64,000 nucleotides of DNA, from the NCBI RefSeq assembly GCF_030506325.1, contig NZ_CP120683.1, positions 6,018,501 to 6,082,500 on the forward strand, written 5' to 3'. Position numbers and translations under genes: made by a program. The stretch is from Tunicatimonas pelagia. GTDB lineage: Bacteria; Bacteroidota; Bacteroidia; Cytophagales; Cyclobacteriaceae. Below, piece by piece: positions 55,656 through 64,000 of the stretch. The notes beneath the pieces are model-generated. The model ran no database searches. It had not been told where the DNA came from and saw only the letters and a list, made by a program, of their open reading frames with translations. Positions within the stretch are counted from its first letter, which is position 1. Every line of letters begins with the position of its first letter.

Positions 55656-58117
55656 AACGAAATATAAGTATTAACATCAGTGGAATTATCTTTCACGTGG
55701 AGGAAGATGGTTACGAGTTGCTACGAAACTATCTGGACGCTATTAGCCGCTATTTTTCTAACTATGAGGATAACAAAGAAATTACCGACGATATTGAAAG
55801 CCGTATTGCCGAAATTTTTCTGAAAAAGCTTAGTTCTTCGAAGCAAGTTATTACGAAGGAAGATGTAGAGGGGGTAGTCGCCATTATGGGCAGCGTAGAA
55901 GACTTTGCCGCCCAAGACTACGGCGACGATGAAGCTTATACCTATGCTGACTCCGGAGCGCAAACTGATAATCGTACTTCTCAGGAAGAGCCAGAAGGGC
56001 AACGTCGGTTGTACCGCGACACCCAACGTAAAGTATTAGGGGGAGTGGCGGCCGGGGTAGCGCACTACTTTCGTACCGATCCGCTCTGGGTGCGACTGCT
56101 GCTCATCTTTGGTTTATTCGCTGATGCATTTATCACTTTTGGTACTTTAAGTACCATCACCCTCATTTCTTACATCGTTCTCTGGATTGTATTGCCTGGA
56201 AGAACTGACTTGGATCAGAGCGAGAAGGTGAAAAAACTGTTTCGTAATCCTAATGATGAAGTAATTGGAGGGGTTGCGGGTGGTTTGGCTCTTTACTTGG
56301 GTATTGATACTACCGTACTTCGTCTGTTATTTGTGCTATCAGCCTTATTTGGCGGTAGCGGATTAATCATATACATTGTACTATGGATTATTACCCCGCC
56401 GGCGAAAACACTGACCGATCGGATGCAGATGAAGGGGGAACCAATTACCCTGACGAATATTGAGTCTAGCATAAAAAAAAACTTTAGTGTAAGCGAGAGT
56501 GGCGAGGAGAGTACGCTCTTAAAAGCAGTGCTCTTCCCGTTTCGGTTAGTCTCGGCTATCTTCACCAATCTGGGAAGGGCATTAGGGCCATTCCTAATCT
56601 TTCTGGGTGATGCTGCTCGGGTTTTGTTTGGCTTGTTATTAATCGTAGTTGGCGGTTCAATACTACTATCTGTTTTAGTAACCAGCGGAGTCACACTAGG
56701 AATGGCTACCACGGAGCCATACTTCTGGGGCGTGAATATTCCGATGGAAGTTATTAAAAATAGTTTTTCTGGAGCCGGATTAGTATTTGCTACTATTGCC
56801 CTTTTAATGCCCGCCCTAGCCCTAGTGATTAGCGGAATTTCTATTATCGCCCGTCGGCGTTTAATCAGTGCTGCCGTTGTCTGGACAGGAGTGGGCATCT
56901 GGTTTGTGAGCTTAATTGGACTGGCGGCCACCGTTCCGCCAGTGATAATGGGTTTTCGAGAGGAAGCTCAATATACAAGTACCGAAGATCTGCCGATTAC
57001 AGGTAAAATTCCGGTTCTGCGATTAACAGAATATCCGGAGTACGACGACTCCAAGGTGGTGCTATTTCTGGCAGGGCATAGTAAAGATCAATTTGAGCTG
57101 CAAAAGTCATATCAGGCGCGGGGCAGTAGCCGGAAAAAAGCGGTTGAGAATGCCCGTTTAGTAACTTACGATATACTCGTGGAAGACTCTATCATCTCTT
57201 TTCCCCCGGTTTATACTTTTAAAGAAGGAGCAAAATTTCGGGCGCAAGAACTAGATTTGACCCTGCGTATCCCTTACAACCAACCGTTTCAGATGGAGCA
57301 AAGCCTAACCGAGATTCTAAGAAACACCTTGTATCGCTACGGGTACCGTCGGTACGATTTACCGGGCAATACCTTTATATTTACTCAAGATGGTTTAAAG
57401 TGTATTTCGTGCGAGGAAGAAGAAGCGGATGAACCGAATGCTGAAATTGATTCATTAAAGAGTTTTATCAATAAAGCAGGGGGCGAAAGCTATCGCTTAG
57501 GGCTGCGCGATTTCGAATCGGTAGAAGTTCGAGGACCATTTCGGGTGCAAATTAGCCCCAGTGAGGAATACTTGGTAGATGTTATTCCCAACGATATGCC
57601 CTTGAGTCGTATGAAAGCGAATGTAGAAGACGGACGATTGGTTATTTATTACAACGGAAGCTACAACCAGCGAAATAGTCAAGTCTACGATTTATCGATT
57701 AGTCTACCGACGCTTCAGCAACTCAAGCTAAAGGGAGATACCCGAGCTACCGTAACAGCATTTTCTGAGCAAGACCTTGATGTTGATTTATCAGGTTCAG
57801 CCCAACTAACTGCCGAAGTTAGCGGGGTACGGACTAAAGTTGCTATGACTGGCGATAGCGAAGCGGAACTTTCCGGCAAAACGCAACTGCTCAATACCGA
57901 ATTGGGCGGCTCATCCTTACTAAAAGCGTTTAAACTGAATACCGATACCGCTCGGGTTGAGAGTCGGGCGGCTTCAGAAGCCCAACTTTACGTAAGTGAG
58001 AAAATAGAAGCTGATATCAGCGGAGCCGGACGGGTAGAATATCAGGGCGACCCTGAAGTAACGGTCAACGAAGCGGGGCAAACCAAATTGCGGAAGGTAG
58101 AAGAAGAAATACCGTAG
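55652..58117 (+). CDS. PspC-domain membrane protein with GIN-type C-terminal domain
   Basis: 821 residues. An N-terminal soluble region (about 1-120, INISGIIFHVEEDGYELLRN) precedes two PspC domains, each with a conserved basic start (RKVLGGVAAGVAHYF; DEVIGGVAGGLALYLG) and a transmembrane helix, then further transmembrane segments (about 300-440) and an extracytoplasmic half ending in a DUF2807/GIN beta-helix-like domain (VEVRGPFRVQISPSEEYLVD, DLSGSAQLTAEVSG). Associated with envelope stress in general, but the role of the Bacteroidota type is unknown. Translationally coupled to PadR; a terminator follows. Confidence 0.9.
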   Translation: MKRNISINISGIIFHVEEDGYELLRNYLDAISRYFSNYEDNKEITDDIESRIAEIFLKKLSSSKQVITKEDVEGVVAIMGSVEDFAAQDYGDDEAYTYADSGAQTDNRTSQEEPEGQRRLYRDTQRKVLGGVAAGVAHYFRTDPLWVRLLLIFGLFADAFITFGTLSTITLISYIVLWIVLPGRTDLDQSEKVKKLFRNPNDEVIGGVAGGLALYLGIDTTVLRLLFVLSALFGGSGLIIYIVLWIITPPAKTLTDRMQMKGEPITLTNIESSIKKNFSVSESGEESTLLKAVLFPFRLVSAIFTNLGRALGPFLIFLGDAARVLFGLLLIVVGGSILLSVLVTSGVTLGMATTEPYFWGVNIPMEVIKNSFSGAGLVFATIALLMPALALVISGISIIARRRLISAAVVWTGVGIWFVSLIGLAATVPPVIMGFREEAQYTSTEDLPITGKIPVLRLTEYPEYDDSKVVLFLAGHSKDQFELQKSYQARGSSRKKAVENARLVTYDILVEDSIISFPPVYTFKEGAKFRAQELDLTLRIPYNQPFQMEQSLTEILRNTLYRYGYRRYDLPGNTFIFTQDGLKCISCEEEEADEPNAEIDSLKSFINKAGGESYRLGLRDFESVEVRGPFRVQISPSEEYLVDVIPNDMPLSRMKANVEDGRLVIYYNGSYNQRNSQVYDLSISLPTLQQLKLKGDTRATVTAFSEQDLDVDLSGSAQLTAEVSGVRTKVAMTGDSEAELSGKTQLLNTELGGSSLLKAFKLNTDTARVESRAASEAQLYVSEKIEADISGAGRVEYQGDPEVTVNEAGQTKLRKVEEEIP

Positions 58118-58151
58118 AGTCACTCTAAGCGAAAGTAAAAGTGAACGGAGA

Positions 58152-58179
58152 AGCTGTCTTTAAAGAGATGGCTTTTTTT
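58152..58179 (+). terminator. Terminator of the PadR-PspC operon
   Basis: AGCTGTCTTT (58152-58161) pairs with AGAGATGGC(T) (58164-58173) including G-T pairs, followed by seven T residues. Confidence 0.7.
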
Positions 58180-58253
58180 GTGATAATGGATGGGATTAAT
58201 ATCATTTCTGATGAACTTTCGTATCTTTTAGTGCTCTATCAACCTACTACCTA

Positions 58254-58754
58254 ATGAGTAATTTTTTGAAGTTTCTGGAAAACCACGCTACCGGAATATA
58301 CTTAATTATCCTTTGTGTGTTCTCTCTTATCTTAGCAATCAATTGGTTGGCTAAAATTTTCTCTTGGGGTGTTTATCAGGAAATAAATACCGAAAGAAAT
58401 GCTCAGAGCAAATTATCCTACGTAATATCCCGATTTTTTGTCAATATCATTGATGACTTTAAGCATCTTCTTGCCATCATCATCGTCATAATATTCACTG
58501 CTCTAATTATCTACTCCATGACTGCGGGTGACACGTTTGATGATAAAATGGAAGCCCTTCAGTTAGTAATTGCTTCTTTAGGCGGATTGCTGGGATCAAT
58601 TATTGGTTATTACTTCGGAGAGTCAGCCGCCCGAACCAGCACCCCCAAAGTAGTGGATAACGAAAAGGAAATAGCTATTTCGGGTAGAATAGTGGCTGCG
58701 CCTCAGTTAACGCTCGAAGATCAGGGCGATAATCCGCAAAATGCACCAGAATAA
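58254..58754 (+). CDS. Three-TM membrane protein linked to a YEATS protein
   Basis: 166 residues with three hydrophobic helices (about 13-35, 69-92, 101-122), the last with GSIIGYYFGESAA, and a C-terminal hydrophilic tail. No family confidently recognised. Two bases separate it from the YEATS gene, so the proteins are made together. A membrane partner for a cytosolic YEATS reader would resemble proposed nucleotide-signal or stress-conflict modules, but this is inference. Confidence 0.65.
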   Translation: MSNFLKFLENHATGIYLIILCVFSLILAINWLAKIFSWGVYQEINTERNAQSKLSYVISRFFVNIIDDFKHLLAIIIVIIFTALIIYSMTAGDTFDDKMEALQLVIASLGGLLGSIIGYYFGESAARTSTPKVVDNEKEIAISGRIVAAPQLTLEDQGDNPQNAPE

Positions 58755-58756
58755 AT

Positions 58757-59161
58757 ATGCAAACCTACAGTATTCAGCTTAGAGATTCGGTAATAGACCC
58801 TAATGAGCCTCTGAAGAAATCGCAAACCAGGGTTGCCTACTATCGGAAAACAGCCTCATCTAACCATCAATTCCTTTACCAAGTCTGGCTCTATTTAGAG
58901 GGTAAAGACTTGCCCTTTATTAACCGTGTAAAATATATTTTACATGATTCATTCCGGAATCCTGTTCAGCTTGTTGAGCGGACTACGCTTAATCAGAATT
59001 GTTCATTGGCAATTTGGACGTGGGGCATTTTTTGGGTGAAAGCGGAAGTAGAAGATGTAAAGGGACGAATTGTACAACTCGATCATTACTTAACCTACGG
59101 TAAGCAGATTGAGAACAAACAAAAGCTGGGAATCTTGTTTAAAGAAGACACGAGAGAATAA
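58757..59161 (+). CDS. Prokaryotic YEATS-domain protein
   Basis: 134 residues almost entirely made of a YEATS-like beta-sandwich. The pattern RVKYILHDSFRNPVQLVE is close to the eukaryotic YEATS signature (V..Y.LHpSF.nP), followed by LAIWTWGIFWVKAEVEDVKG corresponding to the G-W-G-F strand. In eukaryotes YEATS domains read acylated lysines; bacterial versions are found beside membrane and effector proteins and their ligands are unknown. Last gene of the two-gene unit with the three-TM protein. Confidence 0.72.
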   Translation: MQTYSIQLRDSVIDPNEPLKKSQTRVAYYRKTASSNHQFLYQVWLYLEGKDLPFINRVKYILHDSFRNPVQLVERTTLNQNCSLAIWTWGIFWVKAEVEDVKGRIVQLDHYLTYGKQIENKQKLGILFKEDTRE

Positions 59162-59190
59162 ACCTTATTCTGATAATTATTTACCCCGAG

Positions 59191-59212
59191 GTTCGTGACG
59201 TCACGAACCTTA
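59191..59212. promoter_or_regulatory. Perfect 22-base palindrome between the YEATS and feoA genes
   Basis: AGGTTCGTGAC followed immediately by its reverse complement GTCACGAACCT. Perfectly symmetric with TGACGTCA at its centre. No T-run, so a protein-binding site or a terminator stem; not a Fur box. Confidence 0.5.
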
Positions 59213-59341
59213 GAAGTTTATTGGAATATCCTCTAATTATAATTGATAATCAGATCAGGTGCGTTCTTAGTTATAGTTTTGGTCTACTGTAAACCTTTTT
59301 GGTTTTTATCGTATTATTTAGATAAGTTCTAAACAAAAAGT

Positions 59342-59620
59342 ATGTTTGTAGAACCAAGCGAGCCAACTCTACCATTATTAATCAAATCACAATCTGTCCG
59401 TATGAAAACGCTAGCGAAGATGAGGCCCGGTGAACGAAGGGTGATCCAACAATTGAAGCCATCGTCTGTATCAATAAAGCTACTGGAAATGGGATTGTTA
59501 CCGGGTAAGACGGTGCGATTCAACTTCTCCGCTCCTTTTGGCGATCCAATATCGGTACAAGTAGCGGGCTACCAATTATCGTTACGTTTGGATGAAGCGG
59601 ACTTAATAGAGGTAGCATGA
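59342..59620 (+). CDS. feoA: Ferrous iron transport protein FeoA
   Basis: SH3-like partner of the FeoB ferrous iron channel; 92 residues as read from the first ATG, 72 from the ATG at 59402. The conserved core is TLAKMRPGERRVIQQL, KLLEMGLLPGKTVRF and APFGDPISVQVAGY. TATGTTTG at 59341-59348 is an exact TAnnTTTG box overlapping the first ATG, which favours 59402 as the true start. Overlaps feoB by four bases. Confidence 0.88.
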   Translation: MFVEPSEPTLPLLIKSQSVRMKTLAKMRPGERRVIQQLKPSSVSIKLLEMGLLPGKTVRFNFSAPFGDPISVQVAGYQLSLRLDEADLIEVA

Positions 59621-61758
59621 GCAAGCCAATTACCGATACTCTCCCTCCGCATACGGTTAGTACGGAGCGAATCGCCCTAGTTGGCAATCCGAACGCAGGA
59701 AAGAGTAGCCTATTCAATCTGTTGACCGGGTTAAATCAGAAAGTGGGTAACTATCCGGGCGTTACTGTCGATAAGAAAGTCGGTACGCTGCATTTGCCGT
59801 CAGGGCGATCGTTGCAGGTAGTAGATCTACCCGGTACCTATAGTATCTTCCCCCGCTCGTCTGACGAGTTGGTGGTAGCCGATCAGTTGCTGAACCTAAA
59901 GGAAGAGTCTTTCCAGGCGATAGTAGTGGTGGTAGATGCAACCAATTTGGAGCGGAACTTACTGCTTTGTACTCAGTTAATAGATTTGGGTTTACCAATA
60001 GTATTGGTGCTCAATATGGCTGATCTGGTGCAAAAGCGCAAAATCAGTTTGAACACAGAGGTTCTTCGGCGAGAGCTAGGTAATATCCCTATTGTTCAAA
60101 TGAACGCCCGCCGGGGTGAAGGGCTAAATACGCTGAAAAATAAGCTAGATGAAGTTATTGATGCGCCCCTCGGGCAGTTTTATGACCCTCATTCGGCAGC
60201 CGCCGAAGCAGTCTCGGAAGTTAAGTATCAACTTGGTTGCCAGAACTACTATCAGGCGTATTTGCTACTTCATTACGGCGACTCTTTAACTTTTCTATCG
60301 CCCGCCGAGAAAAAGTTGCTACAGAATTGTAAAGATCAGTTTAATTTTAACGCAGAGGCACTACAAGTAGAAGAAACCACCCAACGGTATCAGCAGATTG
60401 ATCAGATCGTAGCAGCGGCGATTTCTACGCCGGAAATTGGCTCTTCGGCTTTCACCGAGAAGCTGGATCAATATGTTACCCATAAAGTATTTGGCTACCT
60501 CATCTTTTTTGGACTGTTGCTCCTCATTTTTCAGGCGATTTTTGCTTGGGCGGCGGCTCCCATGGACTTTATTGATTTAATGTTTGGTAAGCTGGGTACC
60601 TGGATTAGTGAAACGTTACCCGAAGGGCCGTTAACTGACTTACTAGCCGAAGGGATTGTGCCCGGTATTGGGGGTATTGTCATTTTTATTCCTCAAATAG
60701 CTATTCTCTTCGCATTTATTACGGTGCTAGAAGAGTCGGGCTACATGGCTCGGGTAGTATTTATGATGGATAAACTTATGCGAAAGGTGGGATTGAACGG
60801 AAGAAGCGTGGTTCCGCTCATTTCTGGTCTGGCGTGCGCTATTCCGGCGATTATGGCTACCCGGGGTATTGATGATTGGAAAGATCGCTTAATTACTATT
60901 TTTGTCACCCCGTTCATGAGCTGCTCAGCTCGTCTTCCGGTGTACGTTATTCTGATTGGGCTGGTCGTACCCGAGAAAACGTACTTAGGCGTATTTAACT
61001 TAGCGGGTTTGGTACTGATGGGATTGTATCTACTAGGCTTTTTTATGGCTATCTCTTCCGCTTGGGTAATGAAGAAGCTGATTCGAGCCAAAAGCCAAGG
61101 ATTCTTAATTATGGAACTACCGGCCTACCGCTGGCCTCGCTGGGGAAATGTAGGGGTTACAGTGCTAGAAAAATCGAGAGCGTTTGTGTTTGAAGCTGGA
61201 AAAATTATTCTCGCCGTATCGATAATACTGTGGGTGCTAGCTTCCTACGGTCCCGGTGATGCTATGCAGCAGGCGGAAGAGCAAATAATTCAACTAGCGC
61301 AGCAAGATGAAGCGTTGGCAGAGTCACTAGACACAAGAATTGAGAGTGCGCGCTTGCAAGAATCTTACGCCGGGCAGTTCGGCAAGTGGATTGAACCAGT
61401 TATTCGTCCGCTGGGCTACGATTGGAAAATTGGTATTGCGCTAATCACCTCCTTTGCGGCTCGGGAAGTGTTTGTTGGAACAATTGCTACGCTGTACAGC
61501 ATTGGCGATACTGATAGCGAAAGCACCATTAAAAGCCGTTTACGCAACGAGATAAATCCCGAAACGGGTGGGCCGAGGTATACTCCGGCGGTAGCTTTTT
61601 CGTTACTGGTTTTTTATGCTTTTGCTATGCAGTGTATGAGTACCTTAGCCATTGTAAAGCAGGAAACCCGAAGTTGGCGATGGCCATTGTTACAACTGCT
61701 GTATATGACAATTGCTGCCTACGTAGCAGCATTGCTCGTATATCAGCTAATGTCTTAA
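59617..61758 (+). CDS. feoB: Ferrous iron transporter FeoB
   Basis: 713-residue membrane GTPase for Fe2+ uptake. G domain: G1 GNPNAGKSSLFNLL, G2 region NYPGVTVDKK, G3 DLPGTYS, G4 NMAD. The membrane part has two Gate motifs, MSCSARLPVYVILIGL and the later AREVFVGTIATLYS, with about eight helices. Complete. The 4-base overlap with feoA and close spacing to the FeoB-associated peptide make a feoA-feoB-feoX operon. Confidence 0.96.
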   Translation: MSKPITDTLPPHTVSTERIALVGNPNAGKSSLFNLLTGLNQKVGNYPGVTVDKKVGTLHLPSGRSLQVVDLPGTYSIFPRSSDELVVADQLLNLKEESFQAIVVVVDATNLERNLLLCTQLIDLGLPIVLVLNMADLVQKRKISLNTEVLRRELGNIPIVQMNARRGEGLNTLKNKLDEVIDAPLGQFYDPHSAAAEAVSEVKYQLGCQNYYQAYLLLHYGDSLTFLSPAEKKLLQNCKDQFNFNAEALQVEETTQRYQQIDQIVAAAISTPEIGSSAFTEKLDQYVTHKVFGYLIFFGLLLLIFQAIFAWAAAPMDFIDLMFGKLGTWISETLPEGPLTDLLAEGIVPGIGGIVIFIPQIAILFAFITVLEESGYMARVVFMMDKLMRKVGLNGRSVVPLISGLACAIPAIMATRGIDDWKDRLITIFVTPFMSCSARLPVYVILIGLVVPEKTYLGVFNLAGLVLMGLYLLGFFMAISSAWVMKKLIRAKSQGFLIMELPAYRWPRWGNVGVTVLEKSRAFVFEAGKIILAVSIILWVLASYGPGDAMQQAEEQIIQLAQQDEALAESLDTRIESARLQESYAGQFGKWIEPVIRPLGYDWKIGIALITSFAAREVFVGTIATLYSIGDTDSESTIKSRLRNEINPETGGPRYTPAVAFSLLVFYAFAMQCMSTLAIVKQETRSWRWPLLQLLYMTIAAYVAALLVYQLMS

Positions 61759-61760
61759 TT

Positions 61761-61925
61761 ATGCAGGGTTTACTAATCATTTTACTTTTTACGTTAGCGA
61801 CGATTTACCTCGCCCGTTTGGTTTATCGTCATTTCAAAACCGACCAAGGCTGCTCCAGCGGTTGCGGAGCCTGTAGCACCATTGACCTGAAAAAAATCCA
61901 GAAGCAAATCCAAGAAAAAGCATAG
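61761..61925 (+). CDS. FeoB-associated Cys-rich membrane protein
   Basis: 54 residues: one helix (LLIILLFTLATIYLARLVY) followed by QGCSSGCGACSTID, a Cys-rich motif typical of small proteins encoded after feoB. It starts two bases after the feoB stop. A longer reading from 61632 overlaps feoB and is not favoured. Probably binds iron or iron-sulfur and modulates FeoB. Confidence 0.82.
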   Translation: MQGLLIILLFTLATIYLARLVYRHFKTDQGCSSGCGACSTIDLKKIQKQIQEKA

Positions 61926-61951
61926 GCACCGGAGAGCGGAGACTAGAAGCA

Positions 61952-62345
61952 ATGGGCAATGAATAGTGTGCAATGAGTAATGAGTAATGACTAATGAATG
62001 ATGAGTAATGAGTAGTTGGCGGAGGCTGGGAGCACGGAGCAAGGCCGCTGCGGAGAACGGAGGTTAAAATCACTTTTTTTCGGAACCAACAAGATGCATC
62101 TTTTTCTAATCTGTAATTTTCAATTTTTCTTACCTAATGCCTACTATGGACTGTCGACCGTGGACTATTAACCAATGCCCAAAACTCTGTAACCTTCAAC
62201 CTGCTAAACCGTGCGACGGCCGCTTGTAACTCAATGACCAATACCCGTCGACGATGGACTATCGACCGTGGACTATTAACCAAACTTGTAGCTAAGTGAC
62301 TGTGAACCGTCGACGATGGACTATCATCCGTGGGCTATGGACTAA
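61952..62345 (+). repeat. Mosaic intergenic repeat, copy C
   Basis: The 588 bases between the feo operon and the T9SS type B gene hold no gene. Word order matches copies A and B: TAATGA words, GCTGGGAGCACGGAGC, AACGGAGGTTAAAATCAC, the GATGCATC and TTTTCTAATCTG blocks, then repeated GTCGACGATGGACTATC-like units. Same orientation as the other copies. A short GTGCGACGGCCGC segment near 62210 is absent from B. Confidence 0.85.
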
Positions 62346-62513
62346 TTCTTCCTTGCCAAATTATCAGAAGAAGCTTTGGTGGTTAGATATCACTGTATAA
62401 TCATCTCAAATTTATATTTTTCAGATATTTTGGGGCAAAGCGTTTCTATGTAGTAGGATTATTCTTATTTTGAGGTTTTGAATTTGCACAATCAAAGCCT
62501 TAACGGCCGATCT

Positions 62514-63689
62514 ATGCTGTTACGATGTATTCTTTGGGGAGGTATTTTTTTTAGCAGTTCTTACTCCCTTATGGCTCAATCCATTTACGTTAGCAGTAAT
62601 CAATTGCTAACATTAACTGACGATGCGGTTTTGTACACCTCAAGCGCAGTTATTAATGAGGGAGTGATCTTCAATGAAGGTACTATTCAGCTAGACGGCA
62701 ACTGGAGTAATCAGCAGAGTTACAGTGGTAATGGCTGGTTACGACTTACAGGCTCTTCAGACCAAACCGTTCAGCATAATAATCAAGTGGTAGGCTCCTT
62801 AGAAGCAAACGGTGGTGGAGCAAAAATAGTAGAGGGAAGTCTTTCTGTTAACGATACACTCAGTCTGATTAATGGTCATGTGATAGCGATCGCTCAAAAT
62901 GTAATTCAACTAAACGAAAATGTTCAAGTCGAGAATGCCAACGATAACTCCTACATTCAGGGAACTGTGCGCTTTCGCGGAACGGGCTATCACTATCTTC
63001 CCATCGGTACCAGCACTGCTTTCCTACCAATCACCTTAGAAGATGTTACTGGAGTTAGCCCTTTGGTTGAAGTAGTTGCTTTCAGCGATCAGCAATTAGA
63101 GGTTGCCGGAGAAGCATTAGAAACTAAGGTGGTCAGCAATTATTGGACTATTACTAGTTTGGAAGGTCGCTACGACGGTTCGGTAGTTACCCTCACTGCA
63201 ACCCTTTCCGATAATTTTGATGATATTATCGGAGCAGTTGTCGTTGAGTCGGATAACTTAGACGGCTCTTTTAATAATTTGGGCCAGCGAAATCGGGAAG
63301 GAGATAGAACGAGTGGGTTGATAACCAGCGAGGCAATAGCGAATAAATCTATTGTAGCATTAGGACTTACAGCAGAGTACGTACTTGAGAATTCGGTAGA
63401 GATACCTTCTGCTTTCTCACCGATAGCCTCAGATGCAACCGATCGTAGCGTGCGAGTATATTCGGCCAGTCTACAATCCGAGGGCTTTTTGTTTACCATT
63501 TTTAACCGATGGGGACAAGTTGTGTATCAAACCAGCGACCTGCAATCAGCCCTCACCTCAGGTTGGGGTGGTTTAGATACCAACACCCGTCAACCGCTAC
63601 CTTCAGGAGTCTACCCTTACGTGTTACGGGGCATTTACGACAGTGGGCAAGCAGTAGAGAAGACGGGTTCCATTACGCTTTTCCGTTGA
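62514..63689 (+). CDS. Secreted protein with T9SS type B (CHU_C) sorting domain
   Basis: 391 residues from ATG 62514; signal peptide LLRCILWGGIFFSSSYSLMA. The middle is beta-rich (repeats of short strands such as SSAVINEGVIFNEGTIQLDG), and the C-terminus from about residue 300 (VEIPSAFSPIASDATDRSVR, FTIFNRWGQVVYQTSD, PSGVYPYVLRGIY) is the gliding-motility-associated CHU_C domain, a type B T9SS signal. Type B cargo depends on PorP/SprF-like proteins, and such a gene follows after one base. An earlier TTG at 62478 is in frame. Confidence 0.88.
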   Translation: MLLRCILWGGIFFSSSYSLMAQSIYVSSNQLLTLTDDAVLYTSSAVINEGVIFNEGTIQLDGNWSNQQSYSGNGWLRLTGSSDQTVQHNNQVVGSLEANGGGAKIVEGSLSVNDTLSLINGHVIAIAQNVIQLNENVQVENANDNSYIQGTVRFRGTGYHYLPIGTSTAFLPITLEDVTGVSPLVEVVAFSDQQLEVAGEALETKVVSNYWTITSLEGRYDGSVVTLTATLSDNFDDIIGAVVVESDNLDGSFNNLGQRNREGDRTSGLITSEAIANKSIVALGLTAEYVLENSVEIPSAFSPIASDATDRSVRVYSASLQSEGFLFTIFNRWGQVVYQTSDLQSALTSGWGGLDTNTRQPLPSGVYPYVLRGIYDSGQAVEKTGSITLFR

Positions 63690-63690
63690 T

Positions 63691-64000
63691 ATGCGACACA
63701 ATCGGACTCATATTGTTCTGATAGGACTTCTGTTCTTTGCTTCCGATGGGTTGACTCAAGAAATCCGGTTCTCCCAGTATCAAGCTGCTCCGGCCTACAT
63801 TAATCCGGCTAGTGTAGGAACTACGTTGCATCCGGTATTACGAGTTAATTCTCGGATTCAGCGGTTCGGAGTAGTTGCCTTTCGTACCGGCTACGCCTCA
63901 TTATCGCTGCCAATTTCCCTCAGCAGTACAAAAGAGTTGCCCATCGGAGGGGTTGGCTTAAATGTATTACAGGATGTAGCCGGAGAGAGTAGCGAGTTTC
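63691..64000 (+). CDS. PorP/SprF family outer-membrane protein, 3' end outside window
   Basis: 103 codons visible: signal region MRHNRTHIVLIGLLFFASDG, then IRFSQYQAAPAYINPASVG, the family opening (FSQY...P...NPA.AG), and further barrel strands. PorP/SprF proteins are outer-membrane components needed for secretion and attachment of type B T9SS cargo. It begins one base after the cargo gene, so a dedicated pair. Confidence 0.88.
   Translation, partial: MRHNRTHIVLIGLLFFASDGLTQEIRFSQYQAAPAYINPASVGTTLHPVLRVNSRIQRFGVVAFRTGYASLSLPISLSSTKELPIGGVGLNVLQDVAGESSEF

Noticed and set aside
56293-56931. 212-residue frame on the minus strand
   Set aside because: Antisense to the PspC/GIN gene and without any recognisable domain.
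59162-59341. Fur box upstream of feoAB
   Set aside because: The palindrome at 59191 does not resemble the GATAATGATAATC core of Fur sites.
61632-61925. Longer version of the FeoB-associated peptide
   Set aside because: The first 43 codons overlap feoB in another frame; the ATG at 61761 gives the expected small protein.

Overview
The window is chromosomal DNA of a Bacteroidota bacterium, most likely a marine Cytophagales member (Flammeovirga/Cyclobacterium/Catalimonas-like). Reasons: a type IX secretion (T9SS) type A sorting domain at the end of the 1441-4050 product; a type B (CHU_C) sorting domain at 62514-63689 followed directly by a PorP/SprF-type protein; DUF1573, DUF4197, DUF4199 and PspC/GIN proteins typical of the phylum; many lipoproteins; almost no Shine-Dalgarno sequences; and several promoters of the Bacteroidota form (TAnnTTTG at -7, in the best case with TTG 19 bases upstream). 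I saw no rRNA, tRNA, CRISPR array, intact transposase or prophage. Taxonomy below class is inference.

Layout. 1-4050: truncated RecD-like helicase and a T9SS cargo protein. 4100-10713: cell-wall M23 peptidase with a FAA hydrolase, GH15 glucoamylase-like enzyme, FKBP isomerase lipoprotein, DUF1573 protein. 10767-18517: receiver-PAS-histidine kinase, the molybdate transporter modABC, a cytosolic NMT1/THI5-like binding protein, and a SpoIIE phosphatase/STAS/RsbW-like partner-switching operon. 18814-31174: hydrolase pseudogene, guaB, a large repeat block, DUF4197, cinA, a 2-oxoacid dehydrogenase E2, AmiD-like amidase with an outer-membrane barrel, a YdcF-like protein carrying an inserted carbohydrate-binding-like segment, lgt, and an MltD-like transglycosylase. 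31309-41887: ligase-associated Lhr helicase, ABC-F ATPase, DUF4199, a tiny lipoprotein with cmk and ispH, two non-coding mobile-looking elements, a BaiN-type flavoprotein, a YcxB-like protein. 41943-54824: M16 peptidase, Pit-like permease, a purple-acid-phosphatase-like pseudoenzyme, M20 amidohydrolase, SPOR lipoprotein, YifB/ComM, gmhA, MsbA-type exporter, small membrane proteins, PNPOx-like flavoprotein, and a TonB/TPR gene split by a frameshift. 55039-64000: PadR with a PspC/GIN membrane protein, a three-TM protein paired with a prokaryotic YEATS protein, feoA-feoB-FeoB-associated protein, and the T9SS type B cargo with PorP/SprF.

Most genes are housekeeping or envelope functions. The less ordinary content is: a family of mosaic intergenic repeats (20711-21178, 44504-44883, 61952-62345, all in the same orientation); a MITE-like element (38824-38986) and a REP-like hairpin (38518-38642); the YdcF protein with its inserted module; the metal-ligand-poor phosphatase-like protein whose upstream region has TTAACA repeats at 11-base spacing; and the membrane protein + YEATS pair. 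No complete, obviously new multi-gene defence or biosynthetic system was found; the YEATS pair is the closest candidate.
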